DNA of 34,647 nt, from positions 1-34,647 of the forward strand of contig CAYSCH010000053.1 in NCBI GenBank assembly GCA_964429355.1, written 5' to 3'. The notes beneath the pieces are model-generated. The model searched no databases and had not been told where the DNA came from. It saw only the letters and a program-made list of their open reading frames with translations. The position numbers were made by a program, and so were the translations under genes. Position 1 is the first letter of the stretch. Each line of letters opens with the position of its first letter. This stretch comes from JAAYAY01 sp964429355 (GTDB lineage Bacteria > Planctomycetota > Planctomycetia > Pirellulales > Thermoguttaceae). Positions 9,130 through 18,165 of the stretch are shown here, piece after piece.

Positions 9130-9483
9130 GGTTTGCCTTTCCGTAAAGCAGCAAAAATGGATTTCAGCAGGCAAGTCTTCCCGCCGGCCGCGCATGTTCC
9201 ACCCCCCGGCGCGGCAGCCAAACGTGCCCTCAGGTTAATCGGCCTCTCAGGGCAGTGCAAGAGCCGCTCATTGTGATAGCGGGCAATTCGTGTTGGCGGC
9301 TAGTCCTCCCGTGCCGGCTCGCCGGCCAGTGGATGCTCTCGCAATGCCGCTTCCAACACCTCGCACTCGTGCTCCAGCCCGTTGATAGGGCGCAAGGTGC
9401 GACGGCCGAATCGCGACAAGACTCCTCCAAGTTTTCGCAGCCGGACACGGTGCCGGCAAATCCCGAGTCTTCCCGCGTTCACC
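9130..9483. other. Intergenic region
   Basis: This 354-bp spacer lies between the peptidoglycan-binding gene stop and the Gfo/Idh start, both minus strand, and should carry the Gfo/Idh promoter. A minus-strand frame with a GTG start at 9482 (60 codons, to 9300) begins one base after the upstream stop codon. Its C-terminal half looks protein-like (LEHECEVLEAALREHPLAG), but the family is unknown and evidence is too thin to call a gene. Confidence 0.45.
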
Positions 9484-10341
9484 CTAGAAACGACCCTGAA
9501 TGCCGCCCAAGACCGAACCTGAAAGGTCGATTTGCGGTCGTGACTGTGCGGATTCGCTCGTCCAGTCGATGGTGCCTTTGAAATCGCCCTGGCCGAATAG
9601 ACCCAGCTGTGGCACCAGCGATCCAGGTTTGTCGATCAGTTTCAGTACGTAACGGGCGTTGGCGGCACCTCCAACGGCGAACTGGATGGGGGGACCGATT
9701 GTCTTCAGATCAAACAACGGCTTGACGCCCCACTGGAAGCCGAAATTCATCGGCGAAACCGGGTCCAATTCAAGAGGCCCGACTTTCTTGATAGGTTTCG
9801 GTACAGCGCCCAGGATCAATCCCCGAAAGGGGAACGTCGGCGGCAAGTGATCCAGGAGTCGTATGATCTCCACAAAGCTGGCCGTCGCCGGGTCCACCGG
9901 ATCATTCCGTACTGGGGCTGTCATGACGAATGTCACCGTCTGGCCGGCCGGTGTCAGCGCCGGAACCCTGGAGAATGAATCGGGGGGCAAGAGAAAGGGG
10001 GTCACCAGGGGTGCCCTCAGCGGCGGCAACGTCAAAGGCGGGATCAAACGCGGCGGCTGAATGCCGCGCCGGGAATTAATCGTCGACGCCTGTTGCGGCA
10101 CTAAGACGAGCGTGATTGGCAACTGCTCCTCCTCGAAGAGCTTGCCCATCGTGTTTGGCCCCACGATACCATCCGGCTGCAATTGGTTCGACTTCTGAAA
10201 TTCTACCACCCGTGCGTGGGTGAGCGGCCCAAAGTCGCCATCCACCTCCAACGGGGTGAGCCGGCGGATGTGAAAGTTCAGCACGTCTTGAATGGCGCGT
10301 ACATCCGCCCCCTTGCTCCCCCGTCTGATCAACCGGCCCAT
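9484..10341 (-). CDS. Peptidoglycan-binding domain (PG_binding_1) protein
   Basis: The predicted protein has 285 residues. The ATG at 10341 follows an excellent GGAGGG site. Residues about 3-72 form a PG_binding_1 domain (RRGSKGADVRAIQDVLN, then VDGDFGPLTHARVVEFQ, then DGIVGPNTMGKLF), a three-helix fold that binds cell-wall glycans. A Pro-rich segment (about 85-125) leads to a C-terminal region rich in beta-type residues that I do not recognise. No signal peptide is visible from this start or from the upstream in-frame starts, which is odd for a wall-binding protein. It follows the DUF7674-like gene on the same strand by 204 bp. Confidence 0.8.
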   Translation of the reverse strand: MGRLIRRGSKGADVRAIQDVLNFHIRRLTPLEVDGDFGPLTHARVVEFQKSNQLQPDGIVGPNTMGKLFEEEQLPITLVLVPQQASTINSRRGIQPPRLIPPLTLPPLRAPLVTPFLLPPDSFSRVPALTPAGQTVTFVMTAPVRNDPVDPATASFVEIIRLLDHLPPTFPFRGLILGAVPKPIKKVGPLELDPVSPMNFGFQWGVKPLFDLKTIGPPIQFAVGGAANARYVLKLIDKPGSLVPQLGLFGQGDFKGTIDWTSESAQSRPQIDLSGSVLGGIQGRF

Positions 10342-10545
10342 TAGAATCCCTCCGTTCACCGCCCCGATGCACACCAGCCTCATGTCCAACGGATGATGGA
10401 ACATGTTCGAGCCAAAGCCTGGTCCCCAACCCCCCGATGGCAGAATGCTACCGCGTCCACGGAGAAAAGGCAAATGGATTATTCGCTTGGTCTGAATTCA
10501 CCCGGCACAGTTCCCTTTTTTGCATCGATTCCCCGAGCCGCGTGG

Positions 10546-10911
10546 TTAGCCTCCGTGTATCCGCCGATTGTAGGCTTCCATCTCATCCCAGGCTTTCCGC
10601 ATGGCCGGAGGCATGGCCTGATACGCCCAGGATCGGGACTTCTTGCCATCGGAGAAGTTCAGATGCTCCAAGAAGGAGACATTCAGCGCGTTCTCGACGT
10701 CCGGGGTACAGGCATGCCAGAGGTCCAAGAACAACTGCGAAATCTGTTGCCATGTTTCCTGATCACCATCGTCGATCACGTTTTGGGCAAATCGCGTAAA
10801 GACGCCCACCTGCAAATGGAGAAGGCCTTCCCAGGTTTCGTCATGAAGTTCCTGAGACAGCCTGGGAAATCGGCTCTCCACGTATTCGATTGCCGTTTGA
10901 CTGTTATACAT
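10546..10911 (-). CDS. Small hypothetical protein, DUF7674-like
   Basis: This is a 121-residue, acidic, helical protein with no signal or membrane segment. The ATG is supported by GGGAAG upstream. The central and C-terminal pattern (FTRFAQNVIDDGD, then LFLDLW, then DVENALNVSFLEHLNF) resembles the DUF7674 group of small proteins of unknown role, some of which sit beside polymorphic-toxin or contact-dependent systems. This assignment is from pattern memory and is tentative. A 7-bp inverted repeat and a hairpin repeat copy lie just upstream. The peptidoglycan-binding gene lies downstream on the same strand. Confidence 0.7.
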   Translation of the reverse strand: MYNSQTAIEYVESRFPRLSQELHDETWEGLLHLQVGVFTRFAQNVIDDGDQETWQQISQLFLDLWHACTPDVENALNVSFLEHLNFSDGKKSRSWAYQAMPPAMRKAWDEMEAYNRRIHGG

Positions 10912-10927
10912 GGCTTCCCGTGGCTAA

Positions 10928-10950
10928 CTATTTCTACCCCTGAGAAATAG
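10928..10950. promoter_or_regulatory. Short inverted repeat upstream of DUF7674-like gene
   Basis: A perfect 7-bp inverted repeat, CTATTTC, 9-nt loop, GAAATAG, lies 17 bp upstream of the ATG at 10911 and abuts hairpin repeat copy C. It could be an operator or a 5'-UTR hairpin near the ribosome-binding site. The role is inferred from position only. Confidence 0.35.
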
Positions 10951-11088
10951 TCGTCCTGAAGATAGCCGCGTGGGCTTGCCCCGCGCTCGGGTTGCCTTCG
11001 TGTTTTGCCCGCCAGTCCTGTCACTCCCGGCCCATCGAGTTCCTGATTGCCTTGACGCAATTCCCTCTGGGAATCACGCAAGGCCATT
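10950..11088. repeat. Dispersed hairpin repeat, copy C (long)
   Basis: This is the most complete copy. The GTCGTC..TGAAGAT lead-in is shared with copy A and the downstream block (CCCATCGAGTTCCTGA, then AATTCCCTC, CACGCA) is shared with copy B. The stem is GCGTGGG / CCCGCGC around loop CTTGC, with one G-T wobble. It lies between the 3' end of the GH-like gene and the 5' end of the DUF7674-like gene. Confidence 0.7.
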
Positions 11089-11159
11089 GAGCTCGTGTGG
11101 CCGCCTGGATCGAAGTTGAGCCGACTGCGGCGACTCTGCTCGGCACCGCACCAGCAGAC

Positions 11160-13463
11160 TCACTCTTTCAGTTCGTCCGACAGCCAACGGCAACTGACCA
11201 CTTTCTCCACCAGATCCAGCGGCAGATAGAAGTACTGGCAGGAAGGCTCAAAGCCGATCCGGCTGTCCTGCCGGACGAGCCCGAAGAGCTCTTGCGACAA
11301 TACAATCTCGTACTCCAGTAGTCGCCGCATCTCACCCTGCAGCCGGTGCTGCTCCTCGGCCGTCAGCTCGCTGGAGCCGTCGGCGAGTACGTCACGGAAC
11401 ATGACAAAACGCGTCTGATTGGCCACCGACTGGAAATGAATCCCTGCCGCCCGGGCGAAACGCAGGTCCGTCTGGGCCTCGTCGCGCCGATCGGGTGGCG
11501 CCGTATCCACTGCCCGTTCCAGTTCGGCCACACCGGTCCGCCACCCTTCGGCCATCTTTTCGAATTGACTGGCAAAGACCTCCGGCGGATAGGGGCCGCG
11601 CCAGCCGTCAAGATCATCGTAGGGAATTCCCCACATGGTTGCCGAGTAGCCGGTCCTCGCGGAATACACCGCATTGGCAGGGCCGTGCTGCACCGGAGAC
11701 GTGTAGACCACGCTGATGTGAAACGGATACTGACGGAATGCGTCGCTCAGAAGCGTCCACGCCTTCCGCCCATGTTCGGCGCCCTCGCCGAACCGCTCCC
11801 GTGCCAGTCCGTCGAGCACGTTCTCGACATTGGGAGCCGGCGTGTGGCTCAATCGGGAGGCAAGCTCGAAGTTGGGCGATGGATGGCCCCCCATTGTCCA
11901 GCCGATCAGCATCCCGTCCAGTTCGGCCGGGGTCAGGTTGCGGATGTGCTCGGCCACCAGGTCCATCACCGGCAGGTAAGGAATGCTGGCAATTTCGCAC
12001 GTGTTGTTGAACTGGATCTCGGCGGCGGTCTTGATTCCCGCTTGACGGGCAGCCGCCCAGTGGCCGACAGACCGTGGCCCCGGTCCCACAGCCGAGATCG
12101 AGTACTCGCCGACCGTCGTGGCGATTCCGCCCCGCTCGATCGGCTTGGCCCACTCGCTCACCGACATCAGCCAGACCGATTTCGGCAACCTCGCGACGAT
12201 GTCTGCTGCCTCGCCGTGGCCCCTCCAGCCCCAGTCCGAAACAATGACATTGGCTTTCGGATTGCCACGGTGTACGCCGGCCTCGATTGCCGCCACGACT
12301 TCGGCCAGAATATCCGCGTCGCTCCGTCCCTTGCATCGCTGGCAGGAGCTCGAGTCACCGTGCGAGGCACAGTTGGTCAGGTTCTCCGACGCCGTGATCG
12401 CGTAGACGCCGGCCAGATCCGGCACTCCGCGAAATAGGTACGACAGCGATTCGGTCATCCACTCGCGCACCGCCGGATGGGAGGTGCAGAGAGCCCTGAA
12501 CCCTTCTTCCCGAACTCCGCCCATTTCGGGGCGATTCTCGAAGAAACTGGGGGGCATCGCCCGCGGCTCATTCATGTACAGATACACGCCGACGCCACAT
12601 TGCTTCGCTCGCTGCACCAGGACCCGCAGGTTGGCCAGACGCCGCTCGTGGTCTCGACCAAACTCCGGAAATGCCGCCCCCCCGGGTGCCAGGTCCCGCA
12701 AAACGGCATGCAGCCACACTCCGTTGACCCCCACGGCCGAGAGCCGCTGGAGAAATCCATCCGGATAGGGATCCAGCGCGGGGTTCGAAAGCGGATCGCC
12801 GTACACGGCCAGATACGAATACACTAGCCGCAGGGAACCGGCCTGATCCTGCCCGTCCACGGGCGGAACGAACGTCGGCATTGGACTGCTGAGCTGCCGC
12901 ACAAAATCGAAACGCGGTTCCGCCGGGAGCCGGATCGCTTCCCCGAAATCCTCTTCAACGACGCGCCGGATCTCGGCCGCTCGCTTCTGCGCCCTTTGGT
13001 CGGGCGCACGGTAGCGGAGCGGCTCGCATTTCGGCTTCAGCCGCCCCAGCTTGACCCACAGAAAATCATCCTCGCGCAGCGCGAAGGCCAGTTGCTCGGG
13101 CGTCATCTCCACCAGTTCCAGCAACTGGCCGTAGGGCAACAGGTGCCAGTTACGCCGGATGAGCGTGATGTACCCGCGAGTCTTCATCTCCGGCGGAATG
13201 GAAACGGCAGCCGGCAATCCCATCGACTCGGCCATGGCCGTCACCTCCTCGGCCGACGCGCCCAGGATCCTCGCCAATTGGGAAGGGGCCACAACGTTCC
13301 AATTCCGCCAGACGAACTCATGCACGCGATCGGGGAAGTGGGGGCTGACAAGCGCCGTCGGAGCACTTCCCTCAGGCAGCAGGCTATCCTCGCCAAAACT
13401 GCCCCTCGCCCAACAGACAAGCAGGAGGCACGTCCACGTTACTTGAGACACAGCCCTTGACAT
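11160..13463 (-). CDS. Secreted GH-like TIM-barrel protein of unknown specificity
   Basis: This 767-residue protein has a signal peptide (MSRAVSQVTWTCLLLVCWARGSFG). Residues about 35-150 form two short helical modules (WRNWNVVAPSQLARILG, then RRNWHLLPYGQLLELVEM) that look like an internal duplication. The rest resembles a glycoside-hydrolase barrel of the GH20-like type (VNGVWLHAVLRD, then GVGVYLYMNEPRAMP, then ITASENLTNCASH with a following CQRC, then VSDWGWRGHG). I cannot name the catalytic acids with confidence. The ATG is preceded by GAGGGGAAG. It starts 20 bp after the stop of the Tat Gfo/Idh gene, a clear two-gene unit that suggests joint action on one glycan. Confidence 0.85.
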   Translation of the reverse strand: MSRAVSQVTWTCLLLVCWARGSFGEDSLLPEGSAPTALVSPHFPDRVHEFVWRNWNVVAPSQLARILGASAEEVTAMAESMGLPAAVSIPPEMKTRGYITLIRRNWHLLPYGQLLELVEMTPEQLAFALREDDFLWVKLGRLKPKCEPLRYRAPDQRAQKRAAEIRRVVEEDFGEAIRLPAEPRFDFVRQLSSPMPTFVPPVDGQDQAGSLRLVYSYLAVYGDPLSNPALDPYPDGFLQRLSAVGVNGVWLHAVLRDLAPGGAAFPEFGRDHERRLANLRVLVQRAKQCGVGVYLYMNEPRAMPPSFFENRPEMGGVREEGFRALCTSHPAVREWMTESLSYLFRGVPDLAGVYAITASENLTNCASHGDSSSCQRCKGRSDADILAEVVAAIEAGVHRGNPKANVIVSDWGWRGHGEAADIVARLPKSVWLMSVSEWAKPIERGGIATTVGEYSISAVGPGPRSVGHWAAARQAGIKTAAEIQFNNTCEIASIPYLPVMDLVAEHIRNLTPAELDGMLIGWTMGGHPSPNFELASRLSHTPAPNVENVLDGLARERFGEGAEHGRKAWTLLSDAFRQYPFHISVVYTSPVQHGPANAVYSARTGYSATMWGIPYDDLDGWRGPYPPEVFASQFEKMAEGWRTGVAELERAVDTAPPDRRDEAQTDLRFARAAGIHFQSVANQTRFVMFRDVLADGSSELTAEEQHRLQGEMRRLLEYEIVLSQELFGLVRQDSRIGFEPSCQYFYLPLDLVEKVVSCRWLSDELKE

Positions 13464-13483
13464 CGCACTTCCCCTCGCGTCTT

Positions 13484-14848
13484 TCAGAACTCACGCTGCG
13501 GGTTCGTCCCCGGCATGGGCAGCGGGTACTTTTCCTGGTTGCCCAAGAGCAGCGGGGCCGGCGAGTCCATCGTCAGTTTGTCGAGCCCCGGGGCGAACTC
13601 GTGCTCGTGGTTGAGCGCCTCGTCCCAGGTCACGACCCGTCCCGTGTGGACGGCCATCCGCCCCATAATCTGGACCAGGCTGGCTTCCGCACCGCGCTTT
13701 GCCTCGTTGTGCGGCTTGTCCTGGCGGATCGCTTCGATCAGGTGGTCCCATTCCAATTGGTAGGGATCCGGCTCGGGCTGCGGGAAGGCCCACACCAGAT
13801 CGCTGTCAACAAAGTTGTGCCCCTTGTAGATCCGGCACTTGGCCGGCGTGTGCATGAACGTGGAAATGACGGCCGATCCCTTAGTCCCGTGCGCCGAGCT
13901 GGCGAACTTTCCAAAACACCCGTTCATGTTGCGGGCGTTCATAAACAGATTCGTGCCGTCCGCAAAGGTGTACTCCACCGAGTGGTGGTCGAAGTTCTGG
14001 TCGACCATCCCCTCGCGAAAACAACGCCCGCCCGACCCCTGAGCCGATGTCGGCCATGCTCCTTTCATCCAACAGCATTCATCAATGTTGTGGCTCGTGT
14101 AGTCGTGTACCAGGCCACCGCTGGCCCACATGAAGCTCAGGTAGTTCTGAATCTGGTAGAGCAATTCGCTGAGATCGTCCGGCTTGGGGCCGCAGAAACC
14201 GGCCGGTGCCACCAACCGGTAGGTCTTCATGTAAGTGATGTCGCCAATCTCGCCCGACTGGATCCGATCCAGAAGTTCCCAACGGGCTTTACAGTGGCGG
14301 CACATCAAGCCGACGCCAACCTTCAGATTCTTCTTTTCCGATTTCTCGGCCAGCTCCAGCATCTTCCGCGTGCTCGGGCCGTCGACTGTCGTCGGCTTCT
14401 CCATGAAAACGTTGAGCCCCTTCTCGATCGCCAGGCCAAAATGCACCCAGCGAAAAGCGCATGGCGTCGTCAGCAGCACCACGTCCCCCGGTCGCAGGCA
14501 GTCCATCGCCTGCTGATAGGCGTCGAAGCCGAGGAACTGCCGATCCTGCGGCACGTCGACCTGCGCGCCGAACAGTTTCACCAGATTCTGATGGCTGGTT
14601 GTCAGGCGTTGCTGAAAGACGTCCGCCATTGCCACCAGCTTGATCGGTCCGCTCTTGGTCGACAAGGCATCAGCCGCTGCGCCCGTGCCACGGCCGCCAC
14701 ACCCGACCAGGGCCAGTTGAATCGTGTTGTCTTCGGCCGCATGAACACGCGGAACAGCCGCCGTGGCAAGCAAAGAGGCTGCTGCTATCCGGCTGCTGTG
14801 ACTCAAGAATTCGCGGCGTGACGTTGCCGATTTGTTAGGGCTGTTCAT
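13484..14848 (-). CDS. Tat-exported Gfo/Idh/MocA family oxidoreductase
   Basis: This 454-residue protein has the twin-arginine motif SRREFLSHSS (Arg11, Arg12) and a hydrophobic Ala/Leu stretch ending VHA-AED. The Rossmann motif is LALVGCGGRGTGAAAD (about 46-60). The FMEKPTT motif (EKP 150-152) marks the usual Lys-Pro of Gfo/Idh proteins. The C-terminal domain carries MCRHCKARW and HDYTSHNIDECCW, frequent in the large planctomycete subgroup. AGGAG supports the start. The reaction is probably a redox or redox-assisted step on a glycoside at the cell exterior, with NAD(P) loaded before export; substrate unknown. It is the first gene of a unit with the GH-like protein 20 bp downstream. Confidence 0.9.
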   Translation of the reverse strand: MNSPNKSATSRREFLSHSSRIAAASLLATAAVPRVHAAEDNTIQLALVGCGGRGTGAAADALSTKSGPIKLVAMADVFQQRLTTSHQNLVKLFGAQVDVPQDRQFLGFDAYQQAMDCLRPGDVVLLTTPCAFRWVHFGLAIEKGLNVFMEKPTTVDGPSTRKMLELAEKSEKKNLKVGVGLMCRHCKARWELLDRIQSGEIGDITYMKTYRLVAPAGFCGPKPDDLSELLYQIQNYLSFMWASGGLVHDYTSHNIDECCWMKGAWPTSAQGSGGRCFREGMVDQNFDHHSVEYTFADGTNLFMNARNMNGCFGKFASSAHGTKGSAVISTFMHTPAKCRIYKGHNFVDSDLVWAFPQPEPDPYQLEWDHLIEAIRQDKPHNEAKRGAEASLVQIMGRMAVHTGRVVTWDEALNHEHEFAPGLDKLTMDSPAPLLLGNQEKYPLPMPGTNPQREF

Positions 14849-15372
14849 TTCATGGCTCCTGCAAAAATCAGTGTGGCGCGTTTCGCCAAGTCAAATAATT
14901 GGATAGGTCGGCAGATGACGCCGGTCCGGTCAATTCAAAACCGGGCCCGATGCGGGGAATCCTTTCGTCGCCTGCCATCTCCCCTGGCAGTGGGAGGAAC
15001 GGCAATTGGCCAGATGGGTGAAACGTCGTTCCTGCATTTTCCCCCTAACTCCCGGCTCTGCTTCCGGCAGTTTGATTTATCCTGCCATCGGCACCCAAAT
15101 TACGCGACTCCCCCGCTAGCCGCTAGCTATCCACCCATAATCGGGGTGTCAACGACTTCTTGCGTTTGCGTGCTGCAGGCAGATGACGATCCTACCCTCC
15201 ACCGTGGACCTACCCCAGCCCCTGTTCCCATTTTCCGAGAATGGGCCCCCCCTGAATTTGGCAGAGTCCTCTCACTGTTGACCAGCCCCCATGCATCGCC
15301 TAACAAGTAATTGTCACAATTTGCCAGCCAGAACCTCAAACGGGCGAGTATCGCCCCACAGGAGCATATCCA
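14849..15372. other. Intergenic region between divergent genes
   Basis: This 524-bp spacer should contain promoters for the Gfo/Idh-GH unit (leftward) and the discoidin/GH-like gene (rightward). A small perfect inverted repeat CTGCCA / TGGCAG with a 7-nt loop lies at 14972-14990. GGCAGATGACG occurs twice (near 14911 and 15178). Otherwise I see no gene or RNA. Confidence 0.45.
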
Positions 15373-18165
15373 GTGTTGCGACGATCTTCGGTAGTAGGGC
15401 TGCTGGGCGAGGCAATTGTCCTCTGGGGAACGGTCGCCGCCGCGCAGATCGTCCGCGTACCGTTGACCCCCGACATGGTCGCGGGCCAATCCGATTGCGG
15501 CAATCCCGAGGCCATGGTCGACGAGCAGGCCGCCGTCGGCGATCCACCGACAGGCGCGCCGAACAACGCCTGGTCAGTCAATCCAAAATTCTGGAACAAC
15601 AAGGAACCGCTCCACGCCTATCTGGATCTTGGCCGTGTCCGGAACCTCTCCTCCCTCTGGATCTTCGACACGTTCAACATCGGTCCACTCACGATCTCCA
15701 GTGGCGAACCGGGAGAGTGGACGCCGCTGACCACCATCAAGACCGATCGGTACATGGCCTGGACCGAAATCCCCCTGAAGGCCAATACTCGCTACCTTCG
15801 TTTCACCCGCACCGACGGGGCAAGCATCTTTGCCGAAATCGCACTCTACGAGTTCACGCCCGAGGGCTACCAGAACATGCTGGCCCAGAAGGCGGCTGAC
15901 GAAAAGGCTCGGTCGGAGCGCGAGGCTGCTCTCGAGAAGGCCCGCCAGGAGGCCAAGAACCGTCCGCTCATCGATCTGGGACCGACCTTCGGAAAGCTCT
16001 CGCTCGTCGACGAGATCGACTGTGCGAAGACCGACCACCTGTTTGCCGAGACGCCGGCCGGGGCGAGCCGGGTGGAAGAAATCCTCGGCAGCCCCTGCCG
16101 CGTCCTCAACAAGATGCCCGACGAGTCGACCTGCTTCACCTATCGCATCGGCCGGCTGAAGCTGCTGCAGCCCGGGCGGCGATACCTGCTCACCGTCGAG
16201 TATCCCGAGGATGCGCCTCGCACAATAATCGTCATGAACGGCGGCAACGAAACTTCGCGCGGTTTCCACACGGGACCGACGTTCGGTGACGCCTTCCACC
16301 CCAAGTACGTCAACAACAATAACGAATCGATCGACGTTCCCCTGTCGGGCAAGTACGAAACCTGGTCCGGCCTGTTCCATCTCCACGACCGCACTCCAGA
16401 CACCAAATTTCTCCGGGGCGAGGGGCTCCGGGCCCTGACGGCCGAAGATGGCTTCACCGTCACGATCGCCCAGTTCTCGGCCCCCAACATTCCCTTGTCC
16501 CTGGGCGCCGCGGTGCGGCGGATCCGCTTGTTCGAAGTGCCCGATTCCGCCGCTCTCACGCCCCGGTACACTCCCATACCGGACGGGCTGCCCCGCCGCC
16601 ATCTCTTCTGGCGAGAGGAAATGGCCGACGGCCTGATCGCCTCGAAAAAGGAACAGGAGCGGGGACTTCGCGACCGGTTCGACTGGTACCGTTTCAAGGC
16701 CGACACGATGCGTTTTCTCGGTATGAACACCTTCTCGAAAGACCTCCTCGAGTTCGGCGCCTGCCAGGGCTGGGATTCGACCGAGGGGGGCGGCAACCAG
16801 TGGGTATTCTTCGACGGCGATCAGAAGGACCTTTGGCGACAGATTGTGGAATTGATGGGACAGGCGGGCTTCGACGTCTTGCCTTACTACGAATACTCCG
16901 GCAGCAAGGGCTACCAGGGACTGGGCAACCAGCGCCGAGCCAGGCCGCTCACCCGCGACGATGCCTACACGCACATTGACTGGATCGAATCAGCCAATGC
17001 CGACCTGACCGACCCCGACACCTTCACCGACTTCCAGAAAATGCTCGACCTGACGATCGTGCGTCACAAGGACAAGGCCGGTTTTCTCGGTGCCTGGCTC
17101 CGGCCGCGAGCGCAGATGCCCATGAGTTTCGCCGACGCCACTCTCGCCCGATTTGCCACCGAAGCCAACAACGGCAACCCTGTGACCAGAAAGGACCTGA
17201 TCGGCGACCAGAAACTCATGGCGAAATACTACGAATGGTGGTACGGCAAACGGCGCGAATTCTTCGTTGCCATGCGCGATCATCTGCGTAGCGCTGGGGT
17301 GAATCCAAATGCCCTGATCCTCTACACGGCCACGATGGGAGAACCGGGCCCGTCGTTCCCCACCTGGGACAAGATCTTCGTGACCGACAACGTCGCCCGT
17401 TGGACGGAACTCCTCAAGGATCCGGCCGTGTCGCTGGGTGAGAACCTTCAGCCGATCGACATTGGCGACGTGATCCGCGGCAGACGCTATCTGGACGCCC
17501 TCCTCTCGCCGCCGCTCACCTGGGGCGGCTGGGAGGTCCATCACTCCAGTCCGCCGGCCGATCCACAGCGGTACAAGGAAACGGAAGGCGTGCTCATGAC
17601 CCACTGTTTCAACCGGGCCTACACGGTCGGCTCGCCCGGCACTTTCGACGCCTTCCGCGGCCCGGCAGGTCTTGCGATCGTTCGCCACTACACGCTCAAC
17701 GAGCACATGATGTTCGATCGGGAAGACAAGGACCCGGTCGGCTACTTCGTCGTCGACATGGAGCGCGCCGGCCCCTTCTGCATGCTGGCAGAGGCCCGGG
17801 CGATGGCCTACGGTGACCCCAACTACATCGGCTACCTCGTCGGCAACAACTTCGCTCCAGGGTTCCCCGAGTATGTTCGCGCCTTCAACACCGCCTTTCT
17901 CTCCTTGCCGGCTCTGCCCAGCCATGTCCTGCCCGATGCCTCTTCCGATGCGGAAGTCGTCGTTCGAGCAATCGTGACCCCCGCCGACGGCACCTACCTG
18001 GCCGTAGTCAACACAGGCCTGTCGGCGAAACCGTCCGTCCGAATAGCCCTTCCGCATCCAGGCCAATTGACGGATGCGGTCAGTGGTGAAATGGTTTCTG
18101 CAGAAAACGGTGCGGTAACCTTGCAGTTTTACCCCTGCCAGTTACGATCGCTGCGAATCAACTAG
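15373..18165 (+). CDS. Secreted discoidin-like / GH-like barrel protein
   Basis: This 930-residue protein starts at GTG with AGGAG at ideal spacing. A signal peptide ends around TVAAAQ. Residues about 25-165 look like an F5/8-type (discoidin) carbohydrate-binding sandwich (LDLGRVRNLSSLWIFDTFN, then RYLRFTRTDGASIFAEIALYE). A charged coiled-coil-like linker follows (EKARSEREAALEKARQEAK), then another beta region. A large barrel-like catalytic candidate begins near residue 410 (RFDWYRFKADTMRFLGMNTF). A C-terminal beta-sandwich comes last. It is probably an extracellular glycan-active enzyme; I do not recognise the GH family. Its stop codon overlaps the stop of the convergent small gene within CTAG. 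Confidence 0.83.
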   Translation: MLRRSSVVGLLGEAIVLWGTVAAAQIVRVPLTPDMVAGQSDCGNPEAMVDEQAAVGDPPTGAPNNAWSVNPKFWNNKEPLHAYLDLGRVRNLSSLWIFDTFNIGPLTISSGEPGEWTPLTTIKTDRYMAWTEIPLKANTRYLRFTRTDGASIFAEIALYEFTPEGYQNMLAQKAADEKARSEREAALEKARQEAKNRPLIDLGPTFGKLSLVDEIDCAKTDHLFAETPAGASRVEEILGSPCRVLNKMPDESTCFTYRIGRLKLLQPGRRYLLTVEYPEDAPRTIIVMNGGNETSRGFHTGPTFGDAFHPKYVNNNNESIDVPLSGKYETWSGLFHLHDRTPDTKFLRGEGLRALTAEDGFTVTIAQFSAPNIPLSLGAAVRRIRLFEVPDSAALTPRYTPIPDGLPRRHLFWREEMADGLIASKKEQERGLRDRFDWYRFKADTMRFLGMNTFSKDLLEFGACQGWDSTEGGGNQWVFFDGDQKDLWRQIVELMGQAGFDVLPYYEYSGSKGYQGLGNQRRARPLTRDDAYTHIDWIESANADLTDPDTFTDFQKMLDLTIVRHKDKAGFLGAWLRPRAQMPMSFADATLARFATEANNGNPVTRKDLIGDQKLMAKYYEWWYGKRREFFVAMRDHLRSAGVNPNALILYTATMGEPGPSFPTWDKIFVTDNVARWTELLKDPAVSLGENLQPIDIGDVIRGRRYLDALLSPPLTWGGWEVHHSSPPADPQRYKETEGVLMTHCFNRAYTVGSPGTFDAFRGPAGLAIVRHYTLNEHMMFDREDKDPVGYFVVDMERAGPFCMLAEARAMAYGDPNYIGYLVGNNFAPGFPEYVRAFNTAFLSLPALPSHVLPDASSDAEVVVRAIVTPADGTYLAVVNTGLSAKPSVRIALPHPGQLTDAVSGEMVSAENGAVTLQFYPCQLRSLRIN

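Noticed and set aside
9300..9482. Possible 60-codon gene starting GTG right after the peptidoglycan-binding gene stop
   Set aside because: The C-terminal half looks protein-like, but there is no family, no clear ribosome-binding site and no second line of evidence.
13457..14821. Plus-strand open frame opposite the second Gfo/Idh gene
   Set aside because: It mirrors the minus-strand gene almost end to end and has no family features; the minus strand has Tat, Rossmann and EKP motifs.
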